Source: CBDBBY01 sp965205055
Lineage (GTDB): Bacteria; Pseudomonadota; Alphaproteobacteria; Rhodobacterales; Rhodobacteraceae
Direction of reading: 5' to 3'
Length of the DNA: 64,000 bases
NCBI GenBank assembly: GCA_965205055.1
Contig: OZ242030.1
Span: forward strand, 1,240,001 to 1,304,000
The position numbers and the translations under genes are program-made. The notes beneath the pieces are model-generated. The model ran no database searches. It was not told the origin of the DNA and was given only the letters and a program-made list of their open reading frames with translations. Shown piece after piece: positions 44,434-54,010 of this stretch (the first letter of the stretch is position 1; the number at the start of each line of letters is the position of its first letter).

Positions 44434-44823
44434 ATGGAAAACCTCGCGTTCGGGCGTGTCACGTCCAAAGAGCAGGCAATTGCCCTGAAGGCATATGCGC
44501 GGATCGCGGATGCTTGGTCGTTGACCTTGCGTGAAGCCGCAACGCTGGCCGATATGTCGGAATCGACTTGGAAGCGCGCAAAAAAGCCAGGCTACGAAGG
44601 CAACTTGACCCAAGATCAGATGCTGCGACTCAGCGCGCTTGTCGGCCTGTATAAATCGCTTGAGCTTTTCTTCGACGAACCGATCTCGCGCGAGTGGGTC
44701 AAATTGCCGAATCGCGGCCCGGAATTTGACGGCTTGCGCCCCGTGGACGCGATGAACGCGGGCGGTTTGCCCAAGATCATTCGAGTGCGCACATATGTCG
44801 ATGCATTGAGAGGCGGGGTTTGA
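44434..44823 (+). CDS. Xre/MbcA/ParS-type antitoxin
   Basis: This 129-residue protein starts at ATG 44434 with AAAGGAAA upstream. An N-terminal helix-turn-helix reads LTLREAATLADMSESTWKRA. The C-terminal toxin-binding half has LSALVGLYKSLELFFDEPISREWVKLPN. That half is typical of antitoxins paired with RES-domain toxins. Its TGA overlaps the TTG start of the toxin gene. Expected role: neutralise the toxin and repress the operon. A palindrome-type operator was not identified. Confidence 0.88.
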   Translation: MENLAFGRVTSKEQAIALKAYARIADAWSLTLREAATLADMSESTWKRAKKPGYEGNLTQDQMLRLSALVGLYKSLELFFDEPISREWVKLPNRGPEFDGLRPVDAMNAGGLPKIIRVRTYVDALRGGV

Positions 44824-45509
44824 ATATCATCTCCATAAACGAACGGGCGCTGGTCAGGTTGATTCCAAAAACGCATCACAAGCCTCCCGTTCTCCGTGGG
44901 CTTGCCGATAGCAACAAAGAAGCGGAAGCCCTCGCCGAACTCGAGGGCAAAACCAGCGCGCGCCTTATCGCCGAGGAGGCAGGGAGCCCCGTGCTCGACC
45001 GCCGCGAACTGGCCTTCGCACGGAAATCTCATGATTTGGCGCTCTACGGCCAGAGTCACATCAACGCGGCCTTTGCCTATGCCCGTGCTGCCGGCAACCG
45101 TTTCAACAGTGGGGATCGGGGCGCTTGGTATTGCGCTTGGGACGTACTGACGGGCACGCAGGAAGTTGGGTTTCACCGCATGCGAGAGTTGGGATTTATC
45201 GACCGTTTCGTGGGTGAAGCGCTGTATGTGGAATTGCTTGCGGATTTCATCGGTGAATTTCCTGATCTGCATGGGGAACAACACCCCTCACTCGATGCCG
45301 ACGTAGAAGTCGGCTACCCGGCGGGACAGGCACTTGCCGCTGAATTGAGGCGAGAAGGCTATCGGGGCTTGGTCTACCCTTCAGCGTGGCGCAAAGGTGG
45401 CAGGTGTTTTGTTGCCTTTGATCCCGGAATTGTCCAGAATGTGCGTCCCGGCGCCACTTGGAAGCTGGCATGGAACGGATCTCCGGAATTCACGGTAGAG
45501 GGGCAATAG
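44820..45509 (+). CDS. RES-domain toxin
   Basis: This 229-residue protein starts at TTG 44820, overlapping the antitoxin stop. RES features: GNRFNSGDRGAWYCAWDVLTGTQEVGFHR in the middle, with the Arg and Tyr/Trp of the NAD-binding site, and GYRGLVYPSAWRKGGRCFVAFDP, the conserved Ser-containing end. RES toxins deplete NAD+ when freed from the antitoxin. The gene is complete, so the pair is likely functional. Confidence 0.88.
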   Translation: MNIISINERALVRLIPKTHHKPPVLRGLADSNKEAEALAELEGKTSARLIAEEAGSPVLDRRELAFARKSHDLALYGQSHINAAFAYARAAGNRFNSGDRGAWYCAWDVLTGTQEVGFHRMRELGFIDRFVGEALYVELLADFIGEFPDLHGEQHPSLDADVEVGYPAGQALAAELRREGYRGLVYPSAWRKGGRCFVAFDPGIVQNVRPGATWKLAWNGSPEFTVEGQ

Positions 45510-45755
45510 AGAACTGAATAAATTCATGTGATCGGCGAGATTCAAATCGATTCGTCAAGCGACTTCTCAATCACGCTGAACAACAGTTGGCCTGAATTGA
45601 TCCGAATGAAAGCCATATTGACCCGAATTGCTTGACCGACCGTCGCGTGCGTCTCTCCGATTCCTTTGCCCTTTCAGCCAGCTTGGACGAGGCTTGAAAA
45701 AAATTGCAACTGCCGCCGCGACATGATTTGCCGCGATTGAAATCGAACGTCCCAT

Positions 45756-46343
45756 ATGCGCAGAATCCGAGAGAGCTCCATTTTTGGGGTTGCACGCCAA
45801 TTGGCATCAGATGAACTGAACAGTCTTAAGTCGGAACTTCGCAGCGCTTCGCAGGTCGAAGCTCTGCACGGCCTGCTGGATCAATACGAAGGCGATGCGG
45901 AATTCATGGCTCGATTGCTTCAATGCGCCCGCGAACCGGATCTTGAGTCCGCCTCTACGTGGCTGATGCTCAGCCACCTGCGGAAGGATGGCGCATGCAG
46001 CGTCGAACAGTCGAGCGAACTGGTTTCGCTGCTGCCGGTCGTGGAAGGCTGGCAAGCGAGGCTTCATGTCCTTCAATCCCTTTCGCAACTGCAGATCCCG
46101 TCGTCTCTGAAGGACGATCTTTACGGTTGGCTCCTGCATCTGATTCAAGACAAGAACAGTTTTGTCCGGGCTTGGACCTATGACGGCCTCTTCAGGCTAG
46201 CGACGCAGCATCGAGAGTATTTTCAGGAGGTTGACGGGCTAATGCGCAGAGCCTTGAAGTTCGAAAAGCCGTCTGTCACGGCGCGAATCAGAAACCTGTT
46301 GAAAGAGCTTGATTCCAAAGGGAAAACTGGACGGCGGTCATGA
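45756..46343 (+). CDS. HEAT-like helical repeat protein
   Basis: The 195-residue product begins MRRIRESSIFGVARQL at ATG 45756. The whole length is predicted helical with paired amphipathic helices (EALHGLLDQYEGDAEFMARLL, SWEGWQARLH-like segment VEGWQARLHVLQSLSQL, NSFVRAWTYDGLFRLA). These resemble a small HEAT-repeat scaffold. Its stop overlaps the ATG of the FAD oxidase gene by four bases (ATGA), so the two are co-translated. Function is unknown. Confidence 0.7.
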   Translation: MRRIRESSIFGVARQLASDELNSLKSELRSASQVEALHGLLDQYEGDAEFMARLLQCAREPDLESASTWLMLSHLRKDGACSVEQSSELVSLLPVVEGWQARLHVLQSLSQLQIPSSLKDDLYGWLLHLIQDKNSFVRAWTYDGLFRLATQHREYFQEVDGLMRRALKFEKPSVTARIRNLLKELDSKGKTGRRS

Positions 46344-47626
46344 AAGACACCCCTTACTGGTGGGATATCGCAAGTCCGCCGGAACAATCCCAGCAAAGCG
46401 AATTGCCTTCAGCGGCAGACGTTCTCGTAATCGGGGCCGGATTGACTGGGCTGTCCGCATCCAGGACCTTGGCCAAGGCTGGAAAATCCGTTGTCTGCGT
46501 CGACGCCGGCGCGCCGGGAATCGGAGCGAGCTCGCGCAATGGCGGCATGATTGGGGGCGGACACCGCGTTCCCTGGGACAAGCTCGTGGCTCGATACGGC
46601 AAGCAGACGGCCGCCGACCTGACGCGGGAAATGCACATTGATTCGATGGAATTCGCCAAAAGCTTGATGGCGGATGAAGGAATCGACTGCGACTATTCCG
46701 AAACGGGACGGCTGCAAGCTCTCTGGAGAGCCTCCGAATACGAAAGCGTCGCCAGAAATTTCTCCGAAATCTCGAAATCAGTGCCGATTTCGATCGAGAT
46801 GATCCCGAAATCCAAGGTTCGCGATCATGTCTCCACCGAGATGTACGGCGGTGGCGCGATTTACCACCGTCATGGCGGTCTCAATCCCGCCAAATGGATG
46901 GCGGGCATCCGCGACGCGGCGAAAAGGGCAGGAGCCAGGCTCCATGGCAATACGCCGGTGATCGCGATCGAACGAATGGGCGCGTCGATTGCGGCAAAGA
47001 CGCCGCGGGGGATCATCTCCGCAGGACAGGTCTTGATTGCGACTAATGGATACACGCTGAGAACGATGGGACCGGCAAGCCGCCGCGTATTTCCGGTGCC
47101 CAGCTTCATCATCGTGTCCGAGGAACTCGGGGAAAAACGCGTTCGAAGCATGCTCCCGAGCATGAAGATGATCACGGAGACCCGCGTCAGGCATTGCTAT
47201 TTCAGGCCGTCTCCCGACGGCAAGCGGCTTGTGTTCGGCGGGCGCGCAGCGATGTTCAACGCGCCGGAGCGCTTTGTACAAAATCAGATGCGCAACCTTA
47301 TGACGGGAATATTCCCCGAAATGCGCAGCGCTGAATTGACGCACAGTTGGCGGGGCAACACCGGCTTCACTTTCGAATTTTTGCCGAATGTCGGGCAGAT
47401 CGACGGAATTTGGCACGCGCTCGGCTATTGCGGAAACGGAAACGGAATGGCGCCGTGGCTCGGCCACAAGGCCGCGCGGATGATGCTCGGCGAAACGGGC
47501 GGCGAAACGGCATTTTCGAAAACCGAACTGCCCGCCAGATGGTGGTACGGAGGATGGCCTTGGTTCCTGCCGTTCGCGGATGTGCTGTACCGCTTCAAGG
47601 ACCAACTGAACAATTCCAAGCGATAG
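46340..47626 (+). CDS. FAD-dependent amine/amino-acid oxidase (DAO family)
   Basis: This 428-residue protein has the dinucleotide motif VLVIGAGLTGLSASRTLAKAG near residue 29. It also has the GASSRNGGMIGGGHR block typical of gamma-glutamylputrescine oxidase-like DAO proteins and the C-terminal FAD segment GIWHALGYCGNGNGMAPWLG. RHCYFRPSPDGKRLVFGGR is the usual substrate-domain strand. Substrate is not determined; secondary amines or N-methyl amino acids are typical for the group. It is translationally coupled to the HEAT-like gene. Confidence 0.87.
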   Translation: MKDTPYWWDIASPPEQSQQSELPSAADVLVIGAGLTGLSASRTLAKAGKSVVCVDAGAPGIGASSRNGGMIGGGHRVPWDKLVARYGKQTAADLTREMHIDSMEFAKSLMADEGIDCDYSETGRLQALWRASEYESVARNFSEISKSVPISIEMIPKSKVRDHVSTEMYGGGAIYHRHGGLNPAKWMAGIRDAAKRAGARLHGNTPVIAIERMGASIAAKTPRGIISAGQVLIATNGYTLRTMGPASRRVFPVPSFIIVSEELGEKRVRSMLPSMKMITETRVRHCYFRPSPDGKRLVFGGRAAMFNAPERFVQNQMRNLMTGIFPEMRSAELTHSWRGNTGFTFEFLPNVGQIDGIWHALGYCGNGNGMAPWLGHKAARMMLGETGGETAFSKTELPARWWYGGWPWFLPFADVLYRFKDQLNNSKR

Positions 47627-47822
47627 AACTGCCCTCCTCGACCGGCTTGCGCACTTGGACGCTCGGAATGCCTGTGCGCGCGATTTGCCATAGGTCGCTG
47701 CCGGAACTGTTGAGGCCGGGAAGGCGGAGTGCAGATTCAAAGAACGCAAAGCCGACCGCCGGTCGGGCAAGATTTCGACCGGTCATCCATGCGTGGGATC
47801 GTCGGCTACTCGAGATGCAGAT

Positions 47823-48419
47823 TCAATTGCGATAATTTGGGTTTGAGGGGTGGCGCCGGCAGCGGACAAGATGATCGTTCACCATCCCCACCGCCTGCAT
47901 GAACGCGTACATGATCGTGGATCCGACGAATTTCATCCCGCGCTCGCGCAATTCCTTCGAAAGAGCGTCGCTGACGGAAGTGGATGCAGGCACTTGTTCG
48001 AATTCCTTCCATTCATTGACGATCTGAGCTCCATCCACGTATCCCCAGACGAACTCGCCGAACGTACCGTATTCACTTTGGATTTGAAGGAATGCCCGAG
48101 CGTTCGTTCGCGCCGCCGCGATCTTCAGGCGGTTGCGGACGATTCGCGGGTCGGAGCGAAGCCGCTCAAGATCCTCGTCCGCCATGGACGCGACTGCCGC
48201 CGGATCGAATTCAAGGAACGCTTCCCGATAACCGTTGCGCTTCTTGAGAATCGTCTCCCAGCTCAATCCGGCCTGCGCTCCCTCCAAAATGAGAAACTCG
48301 AACAGTTTTCTGTCGTCGTGAACGGGAACTCCCCACTCGCAATCATGGTACTCGGCGTAGAATTCCTTTCCGCGACCGTTGCCGAAGCATCGCCATGTTT
48401 CGTCTTCCGCCCTTGCCAT
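47823..48419 (-). CDS. tag: DNA-3-methyladenine glycosylase I
   Basis: This 198-residue protein aligns with Tag over its length. CFGNGRGKEFYAEYHDCEWGVP supplies Cys11 and a His zinc ligand, LEGAQAGLSWETILKKR is the active-site helix region, and GMVNDHLVRC holds the C-terminal His and Cys zinc ligands. FVGSTIMYAFMQA precedes it. It excises 3-methyladenine from DNA. It is read opposite to the FAD oxidase, and the genes converge. Confidence 0.93.
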   Translation of the reverse strand: MARAEDETWRCFGNGRGKEFYAEYHDCEWGVPVHDDRKLFEFLILEGAQAGLSWETILKKRNGYREAFLEFDPAAVASMADEDLERLRSDPRIVRNRLKIAAARTNARAFLQIQSEYGTFGEFVWGYVDGAQIVNEWKEFEQVPASTSVSDALSKELRERGMKFVGSTIMYAFMQAVGMVNDHLVRCRRHPSNPNYRN

Positions 48420-48521
48420 CCGTCATTCCTGTGATTCAATCAACTCGCTGCGATGCCTGCCATCGTTTCCACTTGAAGCCGAGAAGCAATCCCAATTCGA
48501 TAGGCCGCCGGCTTGCGGACA

Positions 48522-50024
48522 TCACATGACCGCGCCGATTTGCCATGGCACGAATTCGTAGTCGCCCAACCCCTGTCTTTCGGATTTGGTTTTCTTGCCG
48601 GACGCCACCTTAAGTATTTCGGAGTAGATTTGGCTGCCGACGTCTTCGACGGTTGCTTCGCCGTCCAGAATTCGCCCGGCGTTCACGTCCATGTCCTCCT
48701 CCATTCTGGAATACATTTCGGAATTGGTCGCGATCTTGATGCACGGCGACGGCTTGGAGCCGAACGCGGACCCCCTGCCCGTCGTGAATGCGACCACGTT
48801 GCAGCCGCCGGCAATTTGTCCTGTCACGGAAGCAGGATCGTATCCGGGGCTGTCCATGAAGGCGAACCCTGAAGCCGTGACCGGTTCCGCGTATTTGAAG
48901 ACGCCGTTCAGCGGAGTCGTGCCGCCCTTGGCGGCCGCTCCCAAGGATTTCTCCAGAATCGTCGTCAATCCGCCTGCCTTGTTGCCGGGAGACGGGTTGT
49001 TGTCCATGTTTCCGTTGTTTCGCGCCGTATAGTCTTCCCACCAGCGGATTCGATCCAAGAGCCTCTCCCCGATGCTTGGAGATGCGGCGCGACGGGTAAG
49101 CAGGTGCTCCGCGCCATAGATCTCCGGCGTCTCCGCGAGGACGCCTGTCCCTCCGTTCACTGCCAACTTGTCTACTGCCCAGCCGAGCGCGGGATTTGCC
49201 GTAATGCCCGACCACGCGTCGGACCCGCCGCATTGAAGGGCGACGCAAAGCTTGGAAGCCGGCTCCTCGGTCCTTTCGCATTCGTTCGCCAGCGGCAGCA
49301 TGCCCTCGATTTTGCGTACGCCGAGTTCGACCGTTTTCCGCAATCCGCATTTGTCCTGGATGTTCATCGCTTGGAACATAGGCCCCTGCTCGATTCCGTA
49401 AGCCTCCAGCAGCCAGCCGATCTGGTTGATTTCGCACCCCAGCCCCACCATCAGGACGCCGACGACGTTGGGATTCCGCGCGTAACCCCACAGTACGCGC
49501 TGCAGCGCTTCAAATCCTTCGCCGCTTCCGGCCATTCCGCATCCTGTGCCGTGCACGAAGGCGGCAACGCCATCGACATTCGGATACTCGGCCAATTGTT
49601 CGCTTGTAAATCGGCTGGCGATCATTCTGGCGGCTGTCGCCGAGCAATTCACCGAAGTAAGGACTGCAATGTAATTTCGTGTTCCCACAGCGCCCGAGTC
49701 CCGCCTGAACCCCATGAACGAGTCGACTTCTGCGGATATTTCGGCATTGCGCAGGTCGATGCCGAATTCATATTCGCGCCGGACGGATCGGAATTCGAGA
49801 TTGTGGGTGTGGACGTGTTCGCCGACGCGGATGCCCTCGCGCGCGTACCCGATCACTTGGGCATATTTGCGGACGGCCGCGCCTTTCGAGATGTCCTCCA
49901 CCGCAACCTTATGGCCGCGCGGTATCGATTCAACAGCGCCGAACTGCCCCGTCTCAAGTCGTCGCAGCGTTGTCGCGACGTTGTCGGTCCGATCAAGCTG
50001 AATTGTCGGAGTTGTTTCTGTCAT
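48522..50024 (-). CDS. UxaA-family (altronate/galactarate-type) dehydratase
   Basis: The product is 500 residues from ATG 50024; the longer frame adds an unlikely N-terminus. Residues 1-100 form the SAF domain (TLRRLETGQFGAVESIPRGH, then IRVGEHVHTHNL). The rest is the UxaA catalytic part: GFRRDSGAVGTRNYIAVLTSVNCSATAA, FVHGTGCGMAG, CGGSDAWSGITANPALG and a C-terminal PCIKIATNSEMYSRMEEDMDVNAG. Members dehydrate hexonates or hexarates to 2-keto-3-deoxy acids using iron. Together with the IlvD/Edd enzyme it suggests growth on uronates or aldonates. Confidence 0.92.
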   Translation of the reverse strand: MTETTPTIQLDRTDNVATTLRRLETGQFGAVESIPRGHKVAVEDISKGAAVRKYAQVIGYAREGIRVGEHVHTHNLEFRSVRREYEFGIDLRNAEISAEVDSFMGFRRDSGAVGTRNYIAVLTSVNCSATAARMIASRFTSEQLAEYPNVDGVAAFVHGTGCGMAGSGEGFEALQRVLWGYARNPNVVGVLMVGLGCEINQIGWLLEAYGIEQGPMFQAMNIQDKCGLRKTVELGVRKIEGMLPLANECERTEEPASKLCVALQCGGSDAWSGITANPALGWAVDKLAVNGGTGVLAETPEIYGAEHLLTRRAASPSIGERLLDRIRWWEDYTARNNGNMDNNPSPGNKAGGLTTILEKSLGAAAKGGTTPLNGVFKYAEPVTASGFAFMDSPGYDPASVTGQIAGGCNVVAFTTGRGSAFGSKPSPCIKIATNSEMYSRMEEDMDVNAGRILDGEATVEDVGSQIYSEILKVASGKKTKSERQGLGDYEFVPWQIGAVM

Positions 50025-50284
50025 CAAATTTGCACTCCAATAATTGACGCGTCGGCGACGCGTCTCGAATTGCGCAGCGCTTTCGACCGGCCGTTGCCGA
50101 TTCCGCACAATCGGCAGCAAGCCCGATCATCGCCGAATCCAATTATCGGATTTGCAGCAAGGAAGGTTGCGGTCAAGCGTTGATCACTTGCAATGCGTCG
50201 CCCGGGCTGCCGACCCGGACGGCTTGATCGAATGACGACAAGGATTCGCGGAATTCAGCGGCCGACTGGCCCAACTCGGCCAAG

Positions 50285-50701
50285 TCAAGCGCGCCGCAAT
50301 CGAATCACAACGTTGACGTCAGCGATTTGCGCTCCTTTGGGCGGTTCGGGCAAATCTGAAATCTTCAGCGATTCTGTCGGAGCGTCGACGAGCTCGCCAG
50401 ACTCTTCCCAGTAATAGTGAGGATGATCGTCGACGCGCGTGTCGAACCAGGATCTGTGCCCATCAGCGAATACCTCCTTCAGCAATCCGGCGTCGCAGAA
50501 AATTCTCAAGGTATTGTAGACGGTCGCGAGCGACACAACCTCTCCCGACTTGCACGCCGAAGCGTACAAGCTTTCCGCAGTTACATGCCGATCCTGCCCG
50601 TCGCCTATGAGCAACGCCGCAAGCGCGACTCGCTGTTTTGTCGGCCGCAGCCCCGCACGGCGCAGCCATTGTACTCCAAGGGCGGAGATTTCCTGTGTCA
50701 T
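50285..50701 (-). CDS. irr: Fur-family regulator, Irr type
   Basis: The product is 138 residues from ATG 50701, with GGAAGAG upstream; the longer frame extends beyond normal Irr length. The winged helix reads RRAGLRPTKQRVALAALLIGD and SLATVYNTLRIFCDAGLLKEV. The short dimerisation domain has DTRVDDHPHYYWEESGEL, matching the Irr pattern of His residues rather than the Fur CxxC type. No zinc CxxC is present. Irr represses haem synthesis and controls iron genes when iron is scarce in alphaproteobacteria. It is divergent from fabA-fabB-fabI, an arrangement I recall from Rhizobiales relatives. Confidence 0.88.
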   Translation of the reverse strand: MTQEISALGVQWLRRAGLRPTKQRVALAALLIGDGQDRHVTAESLYASACKSGEVVSLATVYNTLRIFCDAGLLKEVFADGHRSWFDTRVDDHPHYYWEESGELVDAPTESLKISDLPEPPKGAQIADVNVVIRLRRA

Positions 50702-50865
50702 GCGGCTCTTCCAAGGAACCGAACGCGTTCCGCCGCGATTATGCACAATTACCCGTGTCGGTTCAATTGAAATCAACTGCGAGGGCGCGATATTGCGCTA
50801 TTGCTTATCGGCAAACGGCAATGGTAGGTAATGAGCCGTTTCTAAATGATAACAGGTCAGAATTG

Positions 50866-51372
50866 ATGCCGAAGTTTCCGACTTCGTTCGACAAGGAAGG
50901 GCTGTTGAAGTGCGCAAGGGGCGAACTGTTCGGTCCCGGCAATGCGCAACTTCCGTTGCCTCCCATGCTCATGTTCGACCGCATCACTGAAATTTCGATG
51001 GACGGGGGAAGCAACGAGCGGGGGCATGTGGTGGCGGAATTGGATGTGCGACCGGATCTCTGGTTCTTCTCCTGTCATTTTCCCGGCGATCCCGTGATGC
51101 CGGGTTGTCTCGGACTTGACGCCTTGTGGCAGCTGACCGGATTCAATCTCGGTTGGCGCGGTCTAACCGGACGCGGTCGCGCGCTCGGCGTGGGCGAAGT
51201 GAAATTCATCGACATGGCGACGCCGCGCAGCAAGCTGCTCACCTATCTGGTCGACTTCAAACGCGTGATTCAAAGCAGACTCAAGCTCGGTATTGCCGAT
51301 GGACGGATGTTGGCGGACGGCAAGGAGATATACCGCACGACCGCCATGAAAGTCGGTCTGTTCTCCGATTAG
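50866..51372 (+). CDS. fabA: 3-hydroxydecanoyl-ACP dehydratase/isomerase
   Basis: The product is 168 residues from ATG 50866 (an in-frame ATG at 50821 would add 15 unaligned residues). It matches FabA nearly end to end: GRGELFG-type ARGELFGPGNAQLP, MLMFDRITEI, and the active-site His in WFFSCHFPGDPVMPGCLG with the Asp in GLDALWQL. It ends RTTAMKVGLFSD. It introduces the double bond for unsaturated fatty acids and is followed by fabB after 30 bases. Confidence 0.95.
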   Translation: MPKFPTSFDKEGLLKCARGELFGPGNAQLPLPPMLMFDRITEISMDGGSNERGHVVAELDVRPDLWFFSCHFPGDPVMPGCLGLDALWQLTGFNLGWRGLTGRGRALGVGEVKFIDMATPRSKLLTYLVDFKRVIQSRLKLGIADGRMLADGKEIYRTTAMKVGLFSD

Positions 51373-51402
51373 GCCAACGGCAAAACAGTCAGGAGTGTTT
51401 GC

Positions 51403-52629
51403 ATGCGACGCGTCGTGATAACCGGCATAGGGATTGTTTCGCCGATCGGGAACGACAAGGATTCCGTCGCCGCTTCGCTGAGAGCCGGCACCTCCGGAAT
51501 CGCTTTCTCGGAAACCTATGCGGAAAAAGGGTTCCGGTCGCAAATCCACGGCGTTCCGGACATTGATCTCTCCGACCACATTGACAAGCGGCAGCTGCGA
51601 TTCATGGGTCCCGGCGCGGCGTACAATTTCATCTCCATGCGGCAGGCCATCGAAGACGCCGGACTCGAACAGGATGAAATCTCCAGCGAGCGGACCGGAT
51701 TGATCACCGGATCAGGCGGACCGTCGACTTCGAACTTTTTTCTCGCCCACCGCGCGGTCAGCGAAAAGGGAAGTCCGCGGCGCATGGGCCCCTACATGGT
51801 CACCCGGTGCATGTCATCGACCAACTCGGCTTGTCTCGCCACGCCGTTCAAGATCAAAGGCGTCAACTATTCGATCACTTCCGCATGCGCGACCTCCGCT
51901 CACTGCATCGGAAACGGATTCGAGCAGATCGCGTTCGGCCGTCAGGACCGGATTTTCGCCGGAGGTGGGGAAGAGGTCGACTGGACGCTTTCGTGCTTGT
52001 TCGACGCGATGGGCGCGATGAGCTCCAAATTCAACGACGAGCCTGCGAAGGCTTCCCGGCCGTACGATGCAAACCGCGACGGGTTCGTCATCGCCGGCGG
52101 AGGCGGCATGGTCGTGCTGGAGGAGCTTGAGCAAGCCAGAGCTCGAGGCGCCAGGATCTACGCGGAAATCACCGGCTACGGCGCGACATCGGACGGCTTC
52201 GATATGGTCGCGCCCTCGGGTGAAGGCGGAGAGAGATCGATGCGCTTGGCGCTTTCCAGCATAGGGGACCGCAAAGTCGATTACATCAATTCGCACGGAA
52301 CTTCGACGCCGGCCGGAGACGTGGTCGAAGTCGAAGCGGTGAGGCGGATATTCGAGGGGGCCGAACAGCCCGTTATCGGATCCACCAAGTCGCTGACGGG
52401 CCACTCGCTCGGCGCGACAGGAGTACACGAGGCGATATACTCGATGCTGATGATGGAAGGACGGTTTCTTTCCGCTTCCGCCAACGTATTCGAACTGGAC
52501 CCGAACATTCGGCCGGATGAAATCGTCACCGAACTCCGGGAAGACATGGAAATAGACACGGTCCTGTCCAACAGTTTCGGTTTCGGCGGAACCAATGCGA
52601 CCTTGGCTCTTAGCAAGTTCGACGGGTAG
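51403..52629 (+). CDS. fabB: 3-oxoacyl-ACP synthase I
   Basis: This 408-residue KAS I starts at ATG 51403 with AGGAG upstream. The nucleophile Cys lies in SITSACATSAHCIGNG, the two His in YINSHGTSTPAGD and TKSLTGHSLGATGVHEA, and the C-terminal SNSFGFGGTNATLAL closes the fold. It elongates cis-3-decenoyl-ACP made by FabA. It is the middle gene of fabA-fabB-fabI and complete. Confidence 0.96.
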   Translation: MRRVVITGIGIVSPIGNDKDSVAASLRAGTSGIAFSETYAEKGFRSQIHGVPDIDLSDHIDKRQLRFMGPGAAYNFISMRQAIEDAGLEQDEISSERTGLITGSGGPSTSNFFLAHRAVSEKGSPRRMGPYMVTRCMSSTNSACLATPFKIKGVNYSITSACATSAHCIGNGFEQIAFGRQDRIFAGGGEEVDWTLSCLFDAMGAMSSKFNDEPAKASRPYDANRDGFVIAGGGGMVVLEELEQARARGARIYAEITGYGATSDGFDMVAPSGEGGERSMRLALSSIGDRKVDYINSHGTSTPAGDVVEVEAVRRIFEGAEQPVIGSTKSLTGHSLGATGVHEAIYSMLMMEGRFLSASANVFELDPNIRPDEIVTELREDMEIDTVLSNSFGFGGTNATLALSKFDG

Positions 52630-52634
52630 TTGCG

Positions 52635-53423
52635 ATGGCCGAATTGCTGAGAGGAAAACGCGGCCTGGTATTGGGCATCGCCAATAGCCGGTCGATCGCT
52701 TGGGGCATAGCGAAAGCCATGCGAGACGAAGGCGCGACGCTTGCGCTGACGTTTCAGAATGAGTCGCTTGAAAAGCGAGTCGTTCCGCTCGGCCAGCAAC
52801 TTGAAGCTGAACTTGTCCTGCCCGCTGACGTAACCAACGAGGGGACGCTGGACGATTTGTTCGCTGCCCTTGCCGACGAATGGGGGCGTCTGGATTTCCT
52901 GGTGCATGCGATCGCTTTTTCCGACCGCAACGAACTGACCGGGCGCTTCATCAATACGACCCAAGGCAATTTCCAGAATTCGCTGACGATTTCTTGCTAT
53001 TCGTTGATCGACTTGTCGCGCAGAGCGCAACCGCTGATGACCGGAGGCGGAACGATCCTTACGGTGACTTACCAAGGCTCAAACCGCGTAACTCCGTATT
53101 ACAATGTGATGGGCGTCGCCAAGGCCGCGCTTGAATCCACGGTCCGTTACCTTGCAAACGATCTCGGCCCGGACGGAATCCGAGTCAATGCGATCAGTCC
53201 GGGCCCAATGAAGACAATAGCCGGAGCTGCGATCGGCGCCGCCCGCAAGACCTTCCGGCACTCGGAAGCAAATGCGCCGCTGCGTTCGAATCCGACCTTG
53301 GAATCGATCGGCGGAACTGCCGCGTATTTGGCTTCGGACTACGGCGCTTTCACGACCGGCGAAATCGTAAAGGTGGACGGCGGCTACCATGTTCTCGGCA
53401 TGCCGCAGACGGACAACATCTAA
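52635..53423 (+). CDS. fabI: Enoyl-ACP reductase (NADH)
   Basis: This 262-residue protein starts at ATG 52635, five bases after the fabB stop. It shows FabI features: RGLVLGIANSRSIAWGIA for NADH binding, a catalytic Tyr-x6-Lys in YYNVMGVAKAALE, GPMKTIAGAAIG for the substrate loop, and a C-terminal TGEIVKVDGGYHVLGM. It reduces enoyl-ACP in each elongation cycle and completes the operon. Confidence 0.95.
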   Translation: MAELLRGKRGLVLGIANSRSIAWGIAKAMRDEGATLALTFQNESLEKRVVPLGQQLEAELVLPADVTNEGTLDDLFAALADEWGRLDFLVHAIAFSDRNELTGRFINTTQGNFQNSLTISCYSLIDLSRRAQPLMTGGGTILTVTYQGSNRVTPYYNVMGVAKAALESTVRYLANDLGPDGIRVNAISPGPMKTIAGAAIGAARKTFRHSEANAPLRSNPTLESIGGTAAYLASDYGAFTTGEIVKVDGGYHVLGMPQTDNI

Positions 53424-53892
53424 CGCATCGTCTTCTCTGCCAAGAGTTTAGCCGCTTTGCGGCAATCCGAAATCCACATGAGATGCGCGGATGAATTGCC
53501 ATGCATCTGCCGGAGAAAAATAAAACATGAATGAGATGCAATTGCGTGAATTTTGAAGGATGCTCAAAAGTCCTACCGCGTAAGCTCAATCGCCGTTTTC
53601 ATAGGTTGCGCGCGGATCGACGCCCCGTTTCCGATTTCCAGCGCGAGCTTAAGTGGGAGCCTTGGGTGCTCGCGAACCAATGCGCCTGATCTTTCTCGAC
53701 TGCAATATCGGCAGCTTGTATCCGAGTCCGCTTGTCTTTGCGGTGACCGGATCGGTTTACAACGGCGTCTCAAAATGCTTGAAACCTGACAAACATCCTA
53801 AGCCAAACACCGGCGGCCCGCAAAACCGCTTCAGCTGCACTCCCAATCAACCCAGCTATGAATTCCAATAGTTGCCCTTACAAAATTGCAGT

Positions 53893-54010
53893 AATCGAAT
53901 TTCGGGAAATAATAATGATTGTAAACGTTTTTCATGGAAAGTAAGCGATTTTCATGAAATACACGATATGCAATCGAATTTCACGTGGAATCAGCGTTTT
54001 TCATGGATGC
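53893..54010 (+). repeat. Degenerate ~20-bp tandem/direct repeats
   Basis: Units include GTAAACGTTTTTCATGGAAA (53921-53940), directly followed by GTAAGCGATTTTCATGAAAT (53941-53960), then CAATCGAATTTCACGTGGAA and TCAGCGTTTTTCATGGATGC (53991-54010). TAATCGAATTTCGGGAAA lies at the left. The common core is CG-NN-TTTCAtGgaA. The arrangement looks like a set of operator sites, perhaps for the downstream Fic-type locus, but no regulator is linked by evidence. Confidence 0.6.
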
